Below, piece by piece: positions 45,346 to 59,200 of a stretch of 64,000 nt of DNA (positions are counted from its first letter, which is position 1; every line of letters begins with the position of its first letter). The position numbers and the translations under genes are program-made. The notes below the pieces were generated by a model that searched no databases, had not been told where the DNA came from, and worked only from the letters and a program-made list of their open reading frames with translations. Origin of the DNA: Desmodesmus armatus (taxonomy: Eukaryota > Chlorophyta > Chlorophyceae > Sphaeropleales > Scenedesmaceae); the NCBI GenBank assembly GCA_007449985.2, contig VIIQ02000647.1, positions 62,001 through 126,000 on the forward strand, in the 5' to 3' direction.

Positions 45346-48300
45346 TGACTTGCAACCATGATCTGAGGCGCTTGTGGCCGATTGTATGAAGCTGAACTTG
45401 TGCTATGTCCCTGTGCTACGTCTCTGGGCTTGCTTGCTTGCTGGCATGGATCCATGGATGCGCCATATGGGAACTGGCAAAACAAACAATCTCAGAAGGA
45501 GATAAGGGGCTGGGGCAAAGGGAGGAAAGGTACATGAAATGCCTGTGCTGTGCATAGGGCCAGTGTGCATATCTCTGCCTAACCTGCTTCTCCCTTTCCT
45601 GCTTGGGGTTGCCCACCATTATGGGTGGTTGAAATGGATCAAAAGGTGGGGAGCAGGGAATGTTTGCTGCCCTGTCGTTTGCACACACAAAGACTTCCGT
45701 CAAGAACCTGTCTTGCTATTCTTGGTGTGAAATACCATCTCACATTGTGCTGGGCGCTGATGGTACGGTTACAAACCTTGGCATCCTGTGATCAAGATTG
45801 TGCAAGCCGTGTACCAGGCCTGGCCACTCAGTAACCATTCTCACGTTTTGTTTGGCAGGCAAGCTGATTGCCTGATGCTGATACACCATGACAACACAAC
45901 ACAGCAACCCATGAAAAGGCCCCAGCAAACATCGACCAGGAAACTGGAATACAAACATGGTGACGATGCGGGGAGACAACACGCACTCATGCAGCAACCT
46001 GACATGGGCGCAAGCTTGCTGTACCCCAGCGTGCACATACATGCAAGGAAGCTGACAACATCAAGAGCCACAGCAACATAACACATAACAAAACCCTGCA
46101 GTGACGCCCAACAAGCTTGGGCTCCTTGAAAGTGGAACCCTTCCCCAATGCGCCCACACAATTAAGTACAACACAGATGCTCACCACAGCATCCCAACTG
46201 GAGAGTATCTCTCCAAAAGCCCACCCACTTGCTGTGCGTCCCCTGCATAACAAGATACCTTCAAGAGCACTTCCACCACCATTGCACATTGCAACTCCGC
46301 ATCCAAACACCGGGTGTGTTGCATGCGAGGCAGCAACAGTCCCTTCGCGCCAGCGATGCACCACAACCAACCACCAATGCGACAAGTTCGTGCCGCCAAG
46401 TCCCCTCCCAGGCAATATCTGCTTACAGATAGGACCGAACTTGCCCCACATAGCTCCAAACGAGGCGACACGATACCGCAAGGCCACATCGCCCCCATCA
46501 AGACAGCCAACACTGTCAGATGGCCACCTACATTTGCACCAATGATTGCACGCAAGCGTGCCGGTAGAAAGACACCGCTGCATGTAGCTGTTCCCAACTG
46601 CGATACCGACCAGAGCGCCGGTGATTGCAACAACGTGCCTCAACCTTAAATGACGCTGACTCTGCCCCTGCCCCATGCATATCAGTATGCATGTGGAAAT
46701 ATATAGACTGTACAACCACCACAAGCGCTTCAGTCATGACATGACCCGGAACCTGCCAAGCTGCATTGCATGGGGTTGCAATGCCACATCCTACAGACTG
46801 ACTGTCAACACTGCGTAGGTCGGGGACCCACAGCAAAAAGTCCCATACCCTGCTGAACCTTCTAGAGACATGACCAGACTGTTTGGATTGGAGTGCTGAG
46901 GTTGCATGCCCATAACTCAATAACAAAACAACCCGCCGAACACCATCAGAAAACCACACTGTGACAGACCTTTTGGAGACCGTGCAAGCAGCAGATGCTG
47001 CCGATCGACAGCAGGCACCACCACTTCCTGCAACTGCATACAAAGAGAGAAAGGTACGTGGCAAGGTTGCTAGCGGCCTGAACCTCTGTGCAGAACCAGT
47101 GCCAACCGCCCAAGTGAGTCACCTTCCAATGCCGCTCAAAGCCACCCAAACAGGGACTCATGGCCGCGCAGAAGAGAGCCTTTCTTGTAGCAGCAGACAC
47201 CTCACCATGCACCAAAAGCATCAACCAACATCAACAGCCTGGAAAAGTGCTGCTGAAACCATTTGCAACCGGCTGCCCCAGGTCTTTGCCCAAACCACAT
47301 CGCTACAGCCCGCTCCCACAAGAATGTGCCCGTATCGAGGCACAAACATGATGGCACAAACTCACCAATCGACCACCGTAAACGACTGGGCGCAGCATCG
47401 GATACAAAGCCGCCCCTACGTCACAGCAGCCAACTTCGCAGTAACAGACGCACCCCGCTGGATGCTCAGCCACCCGTAGGGCAAAAAGGCACCCCCACTG
47501 GGTGCGCAAGAGATTCCATCACTGCATGCCACGCGCACCACAGCACACAGTAACACCCCTACCAGCAAAAGCCAATGTGCATGCTGTATGTGCAGCACGC
47601 TGTGGGGACTTTTGCGGAGTGTGCAGGGGTCCAGCGCAGAGCATCGACCCTTTCTTGGACAACCAGCACAGTGTGGGGAAGCGATTTGAGAGTAGCAACA
47701 GGCAACAGTACCCAACTTGCAATGCGCAAAAAGAAAGGAGGGACGCAGCGGCCCCGCACTCATTTGGACACTGGCTGCAAGCACGCAACACCTCAGGCAC
47801 ACGTAGACAGCCCAGGTGTGCATGCATGCAACCACCACCATACAAAATACTGCTGGCCCACAATGCTGTGAACATTGTGACGTCACACAAGCCATCAACA
47901 CACACCACACTGCACATTCCATGGGGTGCACGATGCATGAAAAGCAAGCTCTGTGCCAAGGTCAGAGCTTGCACTGAAAGCAGTGAAGCTCAAACAACTC
48001 GTAACAGGTTGAGACACCTGGAGGTCACAAGGCAATCTCAAACGCACACGCACAGGCAGTGAACAGCTGCAAGCCTCTTCTGGCTGTGGCTTCCATGCGA
48101 AAGCTCAACCGCTAGGGCTGCCAATCAGTCCATGGCGTCACGACCAAAACTGCTCAGGCACTTACTTCCCTGCAACCAGCACAACATACCCTAGGGTGAT
48201 GCACATGCAGAGCTTCACACATCCTAGCTGAGCAGTGCATGGTAAAGTTACCATGCACCCACACCTGTAGATAACCCCTCGGTCAGGATACAAGTGGCCC

Positions 48301-48970
48301 CAGGCAGGTGCGACAGCACCACCTTGCAAAAGCAGACTCGGAAAAGGAGCAGGAAAAGGTACGTCCAGCAAAAAACCAACAGTCCCCCTCCTGCTCACCT
48401 CATACTGAGGAGAAGACAGGCCTTTCTTGCCCATAGAACCGCAACAGACGCCCATCGAAGGAACGTCCACCAGCATACATGCAGGGACAGCATCTGCCAA
48501 GCCCCTTGAACCGGCCACAGAGAAAGTGAGCAGATCAACGTGCACTGCTGCGCCCACTCTGCCATGCGGCAGAGAAGGAACCTCAAGCACAGGAGTGGGG
48601 TGAAAAGGGGTGCGAGAAGGAGGCAAAGTGATCAACAAGCGACAAGCCGTTCCCGATCTCCCCTGCACACCACAAAACCCCACTTCCATTGCCGGGCTAA
48701 GGTATGGAAAGAGACAAAGCCGGGGCAAAGCATGCCACGTCCGGCCGCAAAACGCGCGCAAATACTATATAAGTGAACACAGAGCATCAAGACCCATTGC
48801 CTCGAAAGGCTAGGCAGGTACAAGCAAACCGACGGTACCCTGGTGAAAGTTGAAGATTTAAACCTAGGGTTGGGATTTAAGCCCTAAACCCTGATGTAAG
48901 CATGTAAGCGACGAACGGTTGTGTGCAAGCCACAAGCTGCACAAGGCGTCTACAAAGGAGGCTGCACACA

Positions 48971-49050
48971 CCCACATAATCCATAGCATTGGGTCCATGC
49001 AAGCAACGAACCCACACATTCCATAGCATTGGGTCCATGCAAGCAACGAA
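48971..49050. repeat. 40-bp tandem duplication
   Basis: Two adjacent 40-bp copies share CCATAGCATTGGGTCCATGC and AAGCAACGAA with only two differences. A partial third copy of the tail (CAAAGCAACGAACAAA) follows. Confidence 0.8.
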
Positions 49051-52000
49051 CAAAGCAACGAACAAACCTTCCAGTCCTGTATACACACACCCGTCAACAT
49101 TGCAAAGGCAGCGCGTTCATCGAGCAGTCACAGACAGCATGAAGAGAGGGATACATGCTGGACTGTGCCGCCGATGACTTTGATTTTGATTCAACAATGA
49201 CTGCTCATAGCGTGGGGCGCCGTGCCGTAACCAGCCACTGTGCGAGAGCAACACATACTGGCAGCTCTGTACCGTGCATACATGTGAGATGTGACAGGGC
49301 GAACTCAACAGGTACCAGACAGCACACAACCTTGCTACATCACAAGTCCGTGACTTGCAGTCAACACACGAGGCAGTGCTAGAGATTTGGCTCCTTGCAA
49401 CACCTGCTACTGAAAACTGCCAAGCATGCAAGGATGCCATGCAAACATGTTGACAGACAGCAGACACGTAGCCCAGGCCTTGATGTGCGTGCAGGTGTAG
49501 CCACACGTAACAAATATGGTACACGCCCCTGCACACCACACCACCAGAAAGGATACACTGGCATCCTAGCATACTGAAAAAAACTCACAACATGGCATGA
49601 CGGGGCAAAACACCGCAATCAGCGGTGCCTAGCAGGCTGTAAAGATCACACGTCACTACACAAACGGCTCCCTCATCAACGACATATATCCTTCACTTGC
49701 CCCGCACAAATGCAGCGCCCGACCAGCATGCCACCGCCTCGCACAATGCCAGCAACAGCCACCTTGGGCATGCAAAAGGCCTCACATTGGGTTCCAAGCA
49801 CTCTAGTAGCCCCAAGCCGTATGACAGCCGGCAAAGCGGATGTGGGTTGCAAGACAAGTAGTCAGGCAATCAATTCCTGCATGAGAAGGTGGAGTATTCA
49901 CCTGCTGACGTGCCTTGCGCAACAATCTGGCGCACAGGGGACACACAGCATCGCCGTCAGACATACGCCTGTCACAGACATAGGCACGACCATGCATACA
50001 CGGCTCCCTAATAGTGCGACGACAGCTCGGCATGCATGCGCTGAACCACAAACCACACCACACCAGCTTTCTAGCATCTAGCTCTGTCAGGCAAGGAGCA
50101 CTGCGGTTGGCTAGTGCCAGGAAGCCACCGCCCCACCACAGGATAGAGGCATTTCCTCAGGGGCCTTCCCCTCCATCAGAAGGTTCCCCCACAAAAAAAG
50201 AGAATATTGGATTGGTGGGTTGCACAGCAAGGGCGGCCCGGCAACAGCTGCCTGAATCAGTGCTGCATACATCAGACAGCAAGTCCCAACTGAAACCGCA
50301 TAGAAATGACAGCCACAGTTGAGCCTCTCCACGACCCAACTCGGGGATTTAAAATCATGCTGCCACAAGGCGACTGGATGGCATCACAGCACCCTAGCTA
50401 CGACACAAGGCACTCATTGAAATGAGGGTACACTCTCCTGATGCACAGCGAAGCAACGACGCATGCGGATACAGGTGCACCACCCCTGATCCCTCGTCCT
50501 TCCACTCACAATGCAGCAACCTCTCGGCCATCACTCTCACAGGACTGATGTGCCTGTTGCCTGCATTGCTGCAGTTGGAAGGGATCACGACTAGGGTCAA
50601 GCGCAGCTACAAACACAAAAGCCCATCCACCAACCCAAACCCATTCAACATGCCTCCGGCTGCCCAACCAAGACACCACCAAGTAAGCACACCGCCTATT
50701 CAGCACCCACCCCACACCGCAACCACAAGGCAGCGCACACACTCTTGCACGGATGTAACCCCAGCTGCACGCCTGTAATCCCGGCCCCTACTCAACCCCT
50801 GAAATCCTGCCAAGGCCTTGCTGCCCTCACTGGATGCAGACAGGCTACAACAGCAGCAAAGCCTCTCACTCTCTCGCACACCAAACCTGGGCTGATACTT
50901 CCAACCCACACACCCGCCATCACATGATGTCATGCGCGCCGGTCAGGTATCATGCGTGCCAATCGGACAAAGATGGGGGACCACACCCGGCACGAAGCAG
51001 GCGCACTGCACGAAGGAATTGTGCTGCGCCGCCAAAAGAGGGACCAATCGCCCAACAGCCTGCTCTCAAAAGGGGACTCTCCAGGCGGCCGCAACATGCA
51101 TAAGCCTGCCTTTCACTCTGCCACGCGGTATCACTCCCTTGCCGTACAAAGCAACTGTACAAGACTTGCCGTGCAAGGCAACTGTACAAGAAAATTGGCC
51201 CCGTCAGCACGTATGTCACGCCCATCAAGGCGGACAGGCAGCGAGAGGCGGAGGCACAGTCTTGCGCACAACAAGCAAAGCAGTAGACACACACCACGTC
51301 CCCACCGGTGTCACACTGCAGCAAGAAACTCCCCAGGGTGTTTGGGAAACGGTGGACAAAGGAGCGCGCAGGCACGCAGCACACACATACACATACACTG
51401 ATACACGCACACACTGGAGGGACAGGCAGCCGGTGGTGGACACCGTCGGCGTTGAATGGTGCGCGAAAACTGAGACATGGTCGGTAGCCTAGGAATCGGC
51501 TTCCTGGCAGCTATGCCCACACACGACAGATGCCAACTCCATGAGAAACCAACTGCAGGTCAGACAGATGACAAAGCAAGCAACTTGCAAACCTCAACTC
51601 GTCTAGGGTGCGCCCAGCACACATGGCATGTGCCGGAAACTACCCATGCAACACTCCCAGCAGGCAAGGCACACTCAGCTAGCAATGCATGGACTGCGCA
51701 GGCAAAACCCGCAAACTGTGCTGCCTCCGGCGCGGCAAATGCGGCAGCGCCTTCACTTCCATAAACCCCAAACACAATTCTCCCTAAACCCTGTTGCCGT
51801 GATGTGGCGACTGGACTGCAGCGGCCAAGGCATATGCCGATCGGCCCACTGCTGGGTAGTAAAACGTGCTTTGAAATACGGGCACACAGCAATCAGTCGC
51901 ACACAGCAGACTTTGTGGGGCACTACCGCCCCGACATAAGTGCACAAAGCCCCGAACGCGCCAACACCACCTGTGGCAGCTCGCAACAGCCTGCGCACTA

Positions 52001-52606
52001 GGTGGCGAATCACATCAGGCAAGCTCTCAAAAACCTATCCAGAACCCATCCCGAAGCCACCCCTCCCCTCACACACGCCCCATCCCTCTGAAACCAGGCC
52101 TGCCAAAATGGGACAAGGCACACCCGATCGAGCACGACTGGAATGACAACCACTGCAACTGAATCCTCTCGCTCTCAACCTGCCCCCATGCCCTCTCAGT
52201 GATGGGTACAATACCCCATAAGCTCTTGTCTTGGCCGTCTGCTGTCTCCTCCCACTGTCAAAAGGAGACCAGCCGGCGACACCACCACGGCTCAAGGTGA
52301 CCATCAAACTGCTGCTAGGCCAACAGCATCTGCTGCTGAGCCGGCAGAATCAATGACCTGTATGTCCCGGTCAAAGCACTCATACACAAGAGCGTACGAG
52401 TAGGTGCGCAAGACTGGAGAGGCCAACAACAAACACAAAGGCCAAGGATGCACTGAGTTGTGCGTGGCCAGCCAGTGGAAAAGAGCCAAGGATGTCACTC
52501 ACATTAGTGCATCTGTGCTATCATTTCAGACGCTTCTTTAACCAAATCCAAAACCCACCACTCAGCAGCATCCTTCGGTGAAACCCATCACTGGCTGTGA
52601 GGCCAA

Positions 52607-54809
52607 TCACGTGGCCTTGACCTTCAGGAAGCCCACGCAGCGCACGTGGTTCTTGTTGTCGAAGTAGGGCACCAAGTGCAGCTCCGCTGTCTGCAGCATG
52701 CACACGCACACCAGCTGCGCACGTGCCATGGTCGCGAGGCTGGCTAGCTGGTGCTCTGACAGCGGCTGCAGGTTGGCACGGCACACCACGTGGCGGCCCA
52801 GGGACACAGACTTGCGGTGGCGGATCTCAGCTGCAAAGAGGGTTGCAGGAAACTCCTCAAGGAAGGCCCCGGGGACCTGCAGGACAGCCAGCACAAGGAG
52901 CGCACGTGTGAGAAGGTGTACAGAAGGGGCCTTGGCCTTTGAAGCCAACCAATGGCTTCCAGCACAAACACTGAGAAGGTGTACAGAAGGGGCCTTGGCC
53001 TTTGCAGTCAACCAATGGCTTCCAGCACAAACACTGTGTATACATTGGGGCCTCAGGCCTTAACCAGAGTGGGCACGGTGACCAGACAAGCTCCACTGGC
53101 AACGTACAAAGTACCTAAATCAAGGTAAGGCAATGCATGCACTGCTGCTGCTGCCAAAAGGGGTACAGCACTAGGGAAGTGAAGGCTGCTCAGCAAAGAG
53201 AGACATACGCACACCCAGTGACCCAGCATTGCCAACAGGCGACAGGATGTGCTATGCACCAGCTGCACTATTGCTATGCCAACACACGCAAGGCACAGAT
53301 ACAAAATGCACAAGACAGCCCAAGCAAACACACCTGCAGTGTGAGTGAGCAGACCTCCACCACCCTGCCATTGGCCCTGTGCTTGATGGGCCCACTCCAG
53401 TTCACAATGGGCAGCTGCGAGGACTTGTCGAACAGCAGGACGTCTGCGGCTGGCTTGCTGGCCGGGTCCTCATGCATGCTGTGCTTAAGGGTCTGAATCG
53501 CATCCGTCCTGGCGCTGCTGACAGCACCAGCACGGCTGGGCGGGAGGCCTGCAGTTACAGGGGTGGACCGCTGAGGTGACCCCTGCAGCATGAGGCTGCT
53601 GCTGCGTGTGCTGGTGCTGCTGGGCGCGGTGCTGCTGGCTGCTGGGGCTGCTGCTGGGGCTTCCCGCCTGACCAGACTTGCGCGCCACACTGCTGCAGGG
53701 GCTGCTGCTGCTGCTCCTCCTGCTTCTGGCCACCCGCTGGGTACTCTGGGCTGTCCACAGCGGGGGGAGAACCGGGCTGTGGGTCTGTTTTGAGGCGCTT
53801 GCCGCTAATGGGGCACCAGAAAGCCAGCAGGGTCTCATCGCACACTGTCTCGCCGTGCATGGCGCTGTTGGGTGGGGCTGCGGGAGTGATGCAAATGGGC
53901 CCGCCAGCCCAGACCTGGGGCGTGGCACGCCGCTTGGGGGCACTGTGGCGCCGACGCTGCAATTCTGGCTCTGGAAAAGGCTGCGCGTGCAGCTGCTGCT
54001 GCTGGAGCTCCTCTGAGGTTGGACTGCGCTGGCGCTTGAGCGGCAGGGCAGGCACCTTGAACTGGCCAGAGCTGGTGCTGCTGCCTGTGCTGGTGCTGCT
54101 GCTGATGCTGTCGCATCCACCGCTTCCTGCAAGGTACAAAAGGTAACGAATTATACTTAGTAAGCTTTCACACTCTTCAAGGTGTGATCAACCTTTCCAT
54201 GCAGCACAGGGCGGTAGCAGTAGCAGATTCTACCACAATCCAGCATTCCGACACCCACACAATTCCCGCTCATGCCCCGCAAGGCTGCCCGGAAGCTCGA
54301 TCAAGGCTTAGAATCTCCAATCAAGCACAGACGTGCGTCACGAGCCCTGTCAGCCTGCGCAATTCCTTACCTGGGAGGTTGGCGTTTGGGGGCAGTCTGG
54401 CAGAGCTGAGCTGCTCGGCCAGCTGAGCCTGGAGCTGTGCAAACCCAATCAGCTCGATAGCGAGTGCCCTGCCCTGCGACACTCTGCCTGCCTGGCACAG
54501 TCCAAGCGCCCTCTCGAGAATCGCTATGACATGGTTGCACTCGTTCCACAAGCTGTCTGCCTGCACCAGAGCCTGAGCTTTTTCGATGCAAGACACAACA
54601 AAAATCTGGTACTCTGACAGCACCTGGGGCGTGCCAAACGTCACTGGCCTAGAGTCTCGAAGAGTTTGCAGCGGGCCTGACCACTGGGAGGCCTGCTGCC
54701 TGCCGCTGTTCCAACACGCAGCCGGTTGCAAAACTACGGGACCTGCTGCCGCCGAAATGGAGCAGGCCAGCGAGTCGACTGAGGACACAATCGAAACACA
54801 AGGCGACAT
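52607..54809 (-). CDS. Unknown protein with SPOC-like C-terminal domain
   Basis: The first exon, 54809 to about 54371, starts MSPCVSIVSSVDSLACSIS, has an Ala/Leu-rich helical region (SLWNECNHVIAILERALGL) and ends LPPNANLPG at a GTAAGG donor. It joins in phase 1 to an exon from 54129 (GSGGCDSISSSTSTGS), which holds a basic KRQRSPTSEELQQQQ segment and FWCPISGKRLK. Within CAG-rich sequence at 53560-53760 the coding frame must change; a short intron or a one-base length difference could explain this. The next segment ends at 53334 (LPIVNWSGPIKHRANG, EVCSLTLQ) and joins in phase 0 to the last exon 52876-52607 (VPGAFLEEFPATLF, AELHLVPYFDNKNHVRC, stop after KVKAT). The WSGPIKH start and the late ELHLVPYF strand recall SPOC domains, which bind phospho-CTD or corepressors in nuclear proteins. 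That match is weak and by eye; the nuclear role is inferred. Confidence 0.6.
52910..53035. repeat. 63-bp tandem duplication in the last intron
   Basis: Two adjacent copies of a 63-bp unit begin GAGAAGGTGTACAGAAGGGG at 52910 and 52973. They differ at about three positions. The unit length is a multiple of three, and the duplication lies within the 457-bp intron between 53333 and 52877. Confidence 0.8.
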
Positions 54810-55325
54810 GGATCACCGCTTTCTTTGATGCACGATCATCTATTGAGGCTTTTCGCACAATCAGCAAACGGAACGCATCAGGGTGCTCTGGATGATGCAA
54901 GGAAGGAAACCCTGAACCGCCCCCGCGTCGAAAGGGTTTCGGTGTGGGTCTACCCTATCGTAAAGGCTGCCAGAACACTGTTGCATCGTCTGTGGCTGGG
55001 CCCTGGGGCCGCTGCCTGCCCAAGCGCCCACACTGCAAGCACGTGGCATGATTCAAGGTCTGCGAGACTCCACAAAAGGAGTCTACTGCAAACCAAGGAA
55101 ACGTCAACATTTCTCTGTTTTTGAAACGTCACAATGAGGCTGCCGGACACCCAGGGTTAGGGGGCACAAGGAGCTAACTCCTCCAACACCTCCTAGGTCA
55201 GATCAGGACCAGGTGACCCCCTCCTGGGTGACACTTCTGCCCCTAGAAACCTTGCCAGCTTGGACGAGCAACTCTCAACATGCGCAGATTCACACAGAGG
55301 GAAGGTTGCAGTGCGAAAGCCCCCC

Positions 55326-55356
<31 letters not shown>

Positions 55357-56298
55357 ACACACACACACCCCGCAGTCTGAGCACAGCTCAGCTGCCACCT
55401 GTACTTTGTTTGGATCCTCTCACAAGGAAAGTGCTTGCCCATGTTGCCGCACAAAGCCTTGCTAGCCAAATCTGCATCTCCATGTCAGTCAGCAAGACCT
55501 TGGCTCTCAACCAGTGATTGGAATGTGCGAGGTGCCCACATGTGTGGGCCGTCATGTAAGCCTGTGCAGCGTACCTGAATGTCTTGCAACTGCACCACAA
55601 CCTTTTGGACAGTACTGACTGCAGTCGTGCTGCTGCCGCATTGAAAACCTCCCTACAGGCCAAAGATGTGTACACCTGCAGGATGCCATGGAGTCGAGTG
55701 GTACCTGCCCTATGCCTGTAGTACCCTTCAATGTCTAGCAAAGATTTGGTTGCAATTCCAGCCTGCAAGCGCCCAGGCCTTGTTACAGCTGATGGGAGTC
55801 CCTGGTGCAACTCACACTGCCAACTAGCAAGGCGGAATGCCCCCCCCCCCTCCCCCTGCCCACCACCACCACCACACACACATACCAACAAGCGCCTGGC
55901 GTGTAGCATTAATCAAGATCCGCAAGTGAAGCAAGACCGCACAGAAGGAGTCTACACCACATCCAGCGCAATCACAGCAAAAATACAGTTGTCGTTATAA
56001 CACCACCATGCGGCCCTGGGGCAAGGGGTTGCATATAGCTGACTCTCCTAACAGGGCCAGCTGCAGGTGAGGCCTCCTGTTCCTGCATTGCAAAAATGCA
56101 GTTCCTGCCGACAGGGCGGGCAAAGGCCCGCCTGGTCAACACAACCCACACCACAACGTCTCCAGCTGAGCGCAGCAGTCACAACAGGGACCACCAACTA
56201 TATGCTGATCACTTGTTATGCAACACACACTGGAGCTTCCATGCACCCTGTCTGTCAACACACAGCGGCCCACACAAAACCTGACAGACAACCCAGAG
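54810..56298. other. Promoter side of SPOC-like gene and 3' flank of CWC25
   Basis: No exon is recognised. The first few hundred bases are the 5' region of the gene ending at 52607. The remainder is A+C-rich on the plus strand, as expected for the 3' side of the minus-strand CWC25 gene. It holds a poly-C/CA tract (listed separately) and a second C-run at about 55842-55851. Confidence 0.4.
55320..55368. repeat. Poly(C)23 followed by (CA)n
   Basis: A run of 23 C residues (55320-55342) passes directly into about 13 CA dinucleotides. On the minus strand, the sense strand of CWC25, this reads (TG)n followed by G23. The G-run can form a quadruplex and the CA tract can adopt Z-DNA. Length is likely to be unstable and may be uncertain in the assembly. 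Confidence 0.95.
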
Positions 56299-59200
56299 TC
56301 AGCGCTGGTTGTAATGACGCCTACTGTTGATGCGAGCATCCAACCCCATGCCCCCGCCAGACATGCTGCCAAACACCTCTGCAGCAGCGGCTGATTTGAA
56401 GGCATCCTCAGCACGCACTGCTGCCGCCTTGGCTAGCAGCCCTGACACGCCAGCCTGCCGCTCAGCATCCTCGTCAGCACGTGCCTGCAACATCACACGC
56501 AGCACACAACAATAAATATCCATGAACAAAAGCTCGCAAGATCACCCGCATATTCGGCACTGTCAGCAGCAATGGTCTATCAACACTGCCATAGCTGCCC
56601 TATCCTCACGTCACAGATCACACCAGGGCGCAACAAACCTACCGGTTCTACTCAGTGCTAGTGGTATCAACCTGCGAGCTGCAACAGCACCAGTCACCGC
56701 CTCCCTCCTGCACCCTACCTTAGCCAGCCGCGCCTTCCTCTGCGCCTCGTGCTCGTCCGCATTCCCCATCATAGCCGCCAGCCTGGCAGCCTTCTCCTCT
56801 GCGCTCAACTTCCCGGTGCGGTACGTCTCCCGCGGCCCGGCCCTAGCAGCCCGCTCAGCTGCTGCAGCAGCCTCCTTCGCAGCAGCAGCCTCTGCAAGCC
56901 GCTGCCGCGTGGCTTCTGCTCGCGCTGCTGCCTCAACTGCCACGACGCTGCCACCGGCCGCATGCGCCCTGGCTGTGTCTAGGCCGTACCCCGCCCGCCG
57001 CTCCCCATCCCTGCTGCCGCTGCTGTGGTGGCGGTCCCCGTGGTGCTGGTGGCTCTGATGGCCCCTGTCACCACGATCCTCATCCTGCCGCCCATTGCGC
57101 TCCACCCCCCGGCCGCCATGCCGCTGCTCCCGTTCGCCATGCCTGCTGCTGCCGTCGTGCTGCTGCCTTCTGTCACTGCGGGGTTGCCTTTCGTGCCTAT
57201 CCCTGCTACGGCTCCTGCTGCGGCTGCGCTGTCGGCTGCTATCCTCGCGATAGCTGTGCCCGTGTTGCTGCCTGTCGTCCCTCCTGCCGCTGCCACCGTC
57301 CCTACCACCGTCATGAGACCCCCTGCCAACTCCCCTACTGTCCCCGGGCCCAGCCATGCCATCCCGGCTGTGCAGCTGTTGTGTCTGAGCCTCACCGCCC
57401 CTTCCACCGTCATATGAGCCCCTGCCAACTCCTCTGCTGTCCACGGGCCCAGCCCTGCCATCCCGGCTGTGCAGCTGCTGTGTCTGAGCCTCGCGGGTGC
57501 CCCGGTGCGCTGGGGGAGGCATGCGGGGTGGCGGGGACAAGCTGCGGCTACGGCTGCGTGACCGCTTTCGGCTGCTGTGGTTGTCCTTGTCATGTTTGCG
57601 GTCCTTCTTTTCCTTTTTCTCCTTCTTTTCCTTCTTGTGCTTGTGGCTGCGCACCTTCTCCACCTGCGTGGACGGGGTCAAAGGGACGGCACCAGCACAG
57701 CGCAGCAGCAGCAACAGCGATGGCGGTGACAGACATGGGTTAAGGCAGATTGAGGGGGTTTTCATGGTTCGGGTTGGGGGATGGGGAGGGGGAACCAGCC
57801 GAAACCGTCACACGGCACAACACCAAACATGCCGATAGAACTAGTGAACTGAGGGTTGTGCATCGAAGCTGTTCGGATCAGCCGGCAGATTGTCCTTTGA
57901 GCCCTTCTGCAACGGCACCCCAGCGCCTCTCCCCATGCCCCAGCCTGATCACACAGCATGGCCTGATTGCAGGCAGGCCACCTGCCCGTAAACCAGCTGC
58001 TGTGTCTGTCGCCATGCACCATGCATGCGGGGTCAGTTGATACTCACAGCCCTGCCATGCACATGCCATGCATGAAACGCTGCTATGGTTGTTGCACATG
58101 CCCTACGTTGCCCATGTCCCACGTGTCAAAGGTAACACCTCCTGATGGCATTTGAACTAACGCACACATCATGAACTACGCATGAGGTACCCTATCACAC
58201 ACAGGCCAAGCACCATGCGCGCACCTCCTTTAGAATCTGCTGCATCTTGATGGGGTTCTGCTTCACCCGTTTGAGTGCCTCCTGCTCCTGCTGCTTGATA
58301 GCCAACAGGGGGTCATTAGTCATCCGTGCCCACTGCTCGTTCTGACTGGTGGGAGGCCCAGAAGCCATGAAGGACGGCAGCATGGCAGCCTGCTCAGCAC
58401 GGGACAGATTCTCCTCTGGGGCAAGCTGTTTGCCCATCAGGGGCGCCTCCTGCTGCTGCTGCTTCTCCAAGGCTGTTGGCACCCCAGCTGCTGCTGCAGA
58501 GGACCCACCACCTGCTGCTGCTGCATCCTGCCGGGCCTGCGCTTCATGCTTAGCTGCCAAGCTGCCTGCATACATCCAATCCAGACGGGTGTCCTTCCTG
58601 CATGTGCAACAGGGGTTCCAGCACGACAGGGGCGGGAGCAGGAGCGGGAGGGAGGGTCAGCTTTGCGCTCAGCGTGGCAGGTGCGGCCCACGGAGTGTCA
58701 GGACCACATGGATTGGCAGCAGCGGCACAGTAGTGCCAGCGGCAAATGCATCCAATTGCTCAATTTATGGCCAGCATGTATCAGCCCCTCCTGACCCACG
58801 AAATTCAGACACCTGGCCGACGAAAGTTGTGCTGAGTTGTGTCTCAGGGCTGAAGACACAGAGGCTGGTACCTGCCCGATGTTCTGCTACAGTGTGCACA
58901 TCGTACAGTGTGCACGCATGCTGGATCGTGTATATAGGAGTTCTACATCATGGGAAGCTCTACATTGTGGGAAGAAAAGTGTGCAGTTCCTCTATCCCAC
59001 CCTGTCGTACTGTGGTTTACTATTGCCACCAAAGCCACCCAGACTCCTAGCGAGCCAGCCATCCAGCCACAGTTGTGTTGCTTTTGAGTGCTGGGAGGAC
59101 TTACTTGAAGCCAGCTGCTGCTGCCATCTCCGTGAACTCAGCATTCTTTCGTTCATCCTCATACTGCTTCCTGAGCTCCTCCAACTTGCGCTGCTCTGCC

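Larger units (their letters stand above)
44403..52606. other. Eight-kb gene-poor stretch
   Basis: No exon with convincing borders was found on either strand. Up to about 45.7 kb the plus strand is G+T-rich (3' side of copy E), interrupted by an A+C-rich segment at 44790-45278. From about 45.75 kb it is A+C-rich up to the stop codon of the gene at 52607-54809. TTACA occurs at the switch (45769-45773) and again near 46424. Short duplications are present at 48971-49050 and 51145-51190. The longest minus-strand open frame (about 245 codons, 46724-45987) is Cys/Val/Trp-rich and typical of translated G+T-rich non-coding DNA. Confidence 0.4.

Noticed and set aside
45987..46724. A 245-codon minus-strand open frame
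   Set aside because: It lies in the A+C-skewed flank; its Cys/Trp/Val/Gly bias fits chance translation of G+T-rich sense-strand DNA, and no motif is present.
56522..57058. A 178-codon plus-strand open frame with Ala/Ser runs
   Set aside because: It is antisense to the CWC25 coding exon and intron.
57025..57417. Hydrophobic plus-strand open frame resembling a membrane protein
   Set aside because: It is the antisense of the RS/RD-rich exon of CWC25, whose complement always reads as Ala/Pro/Val-rich.
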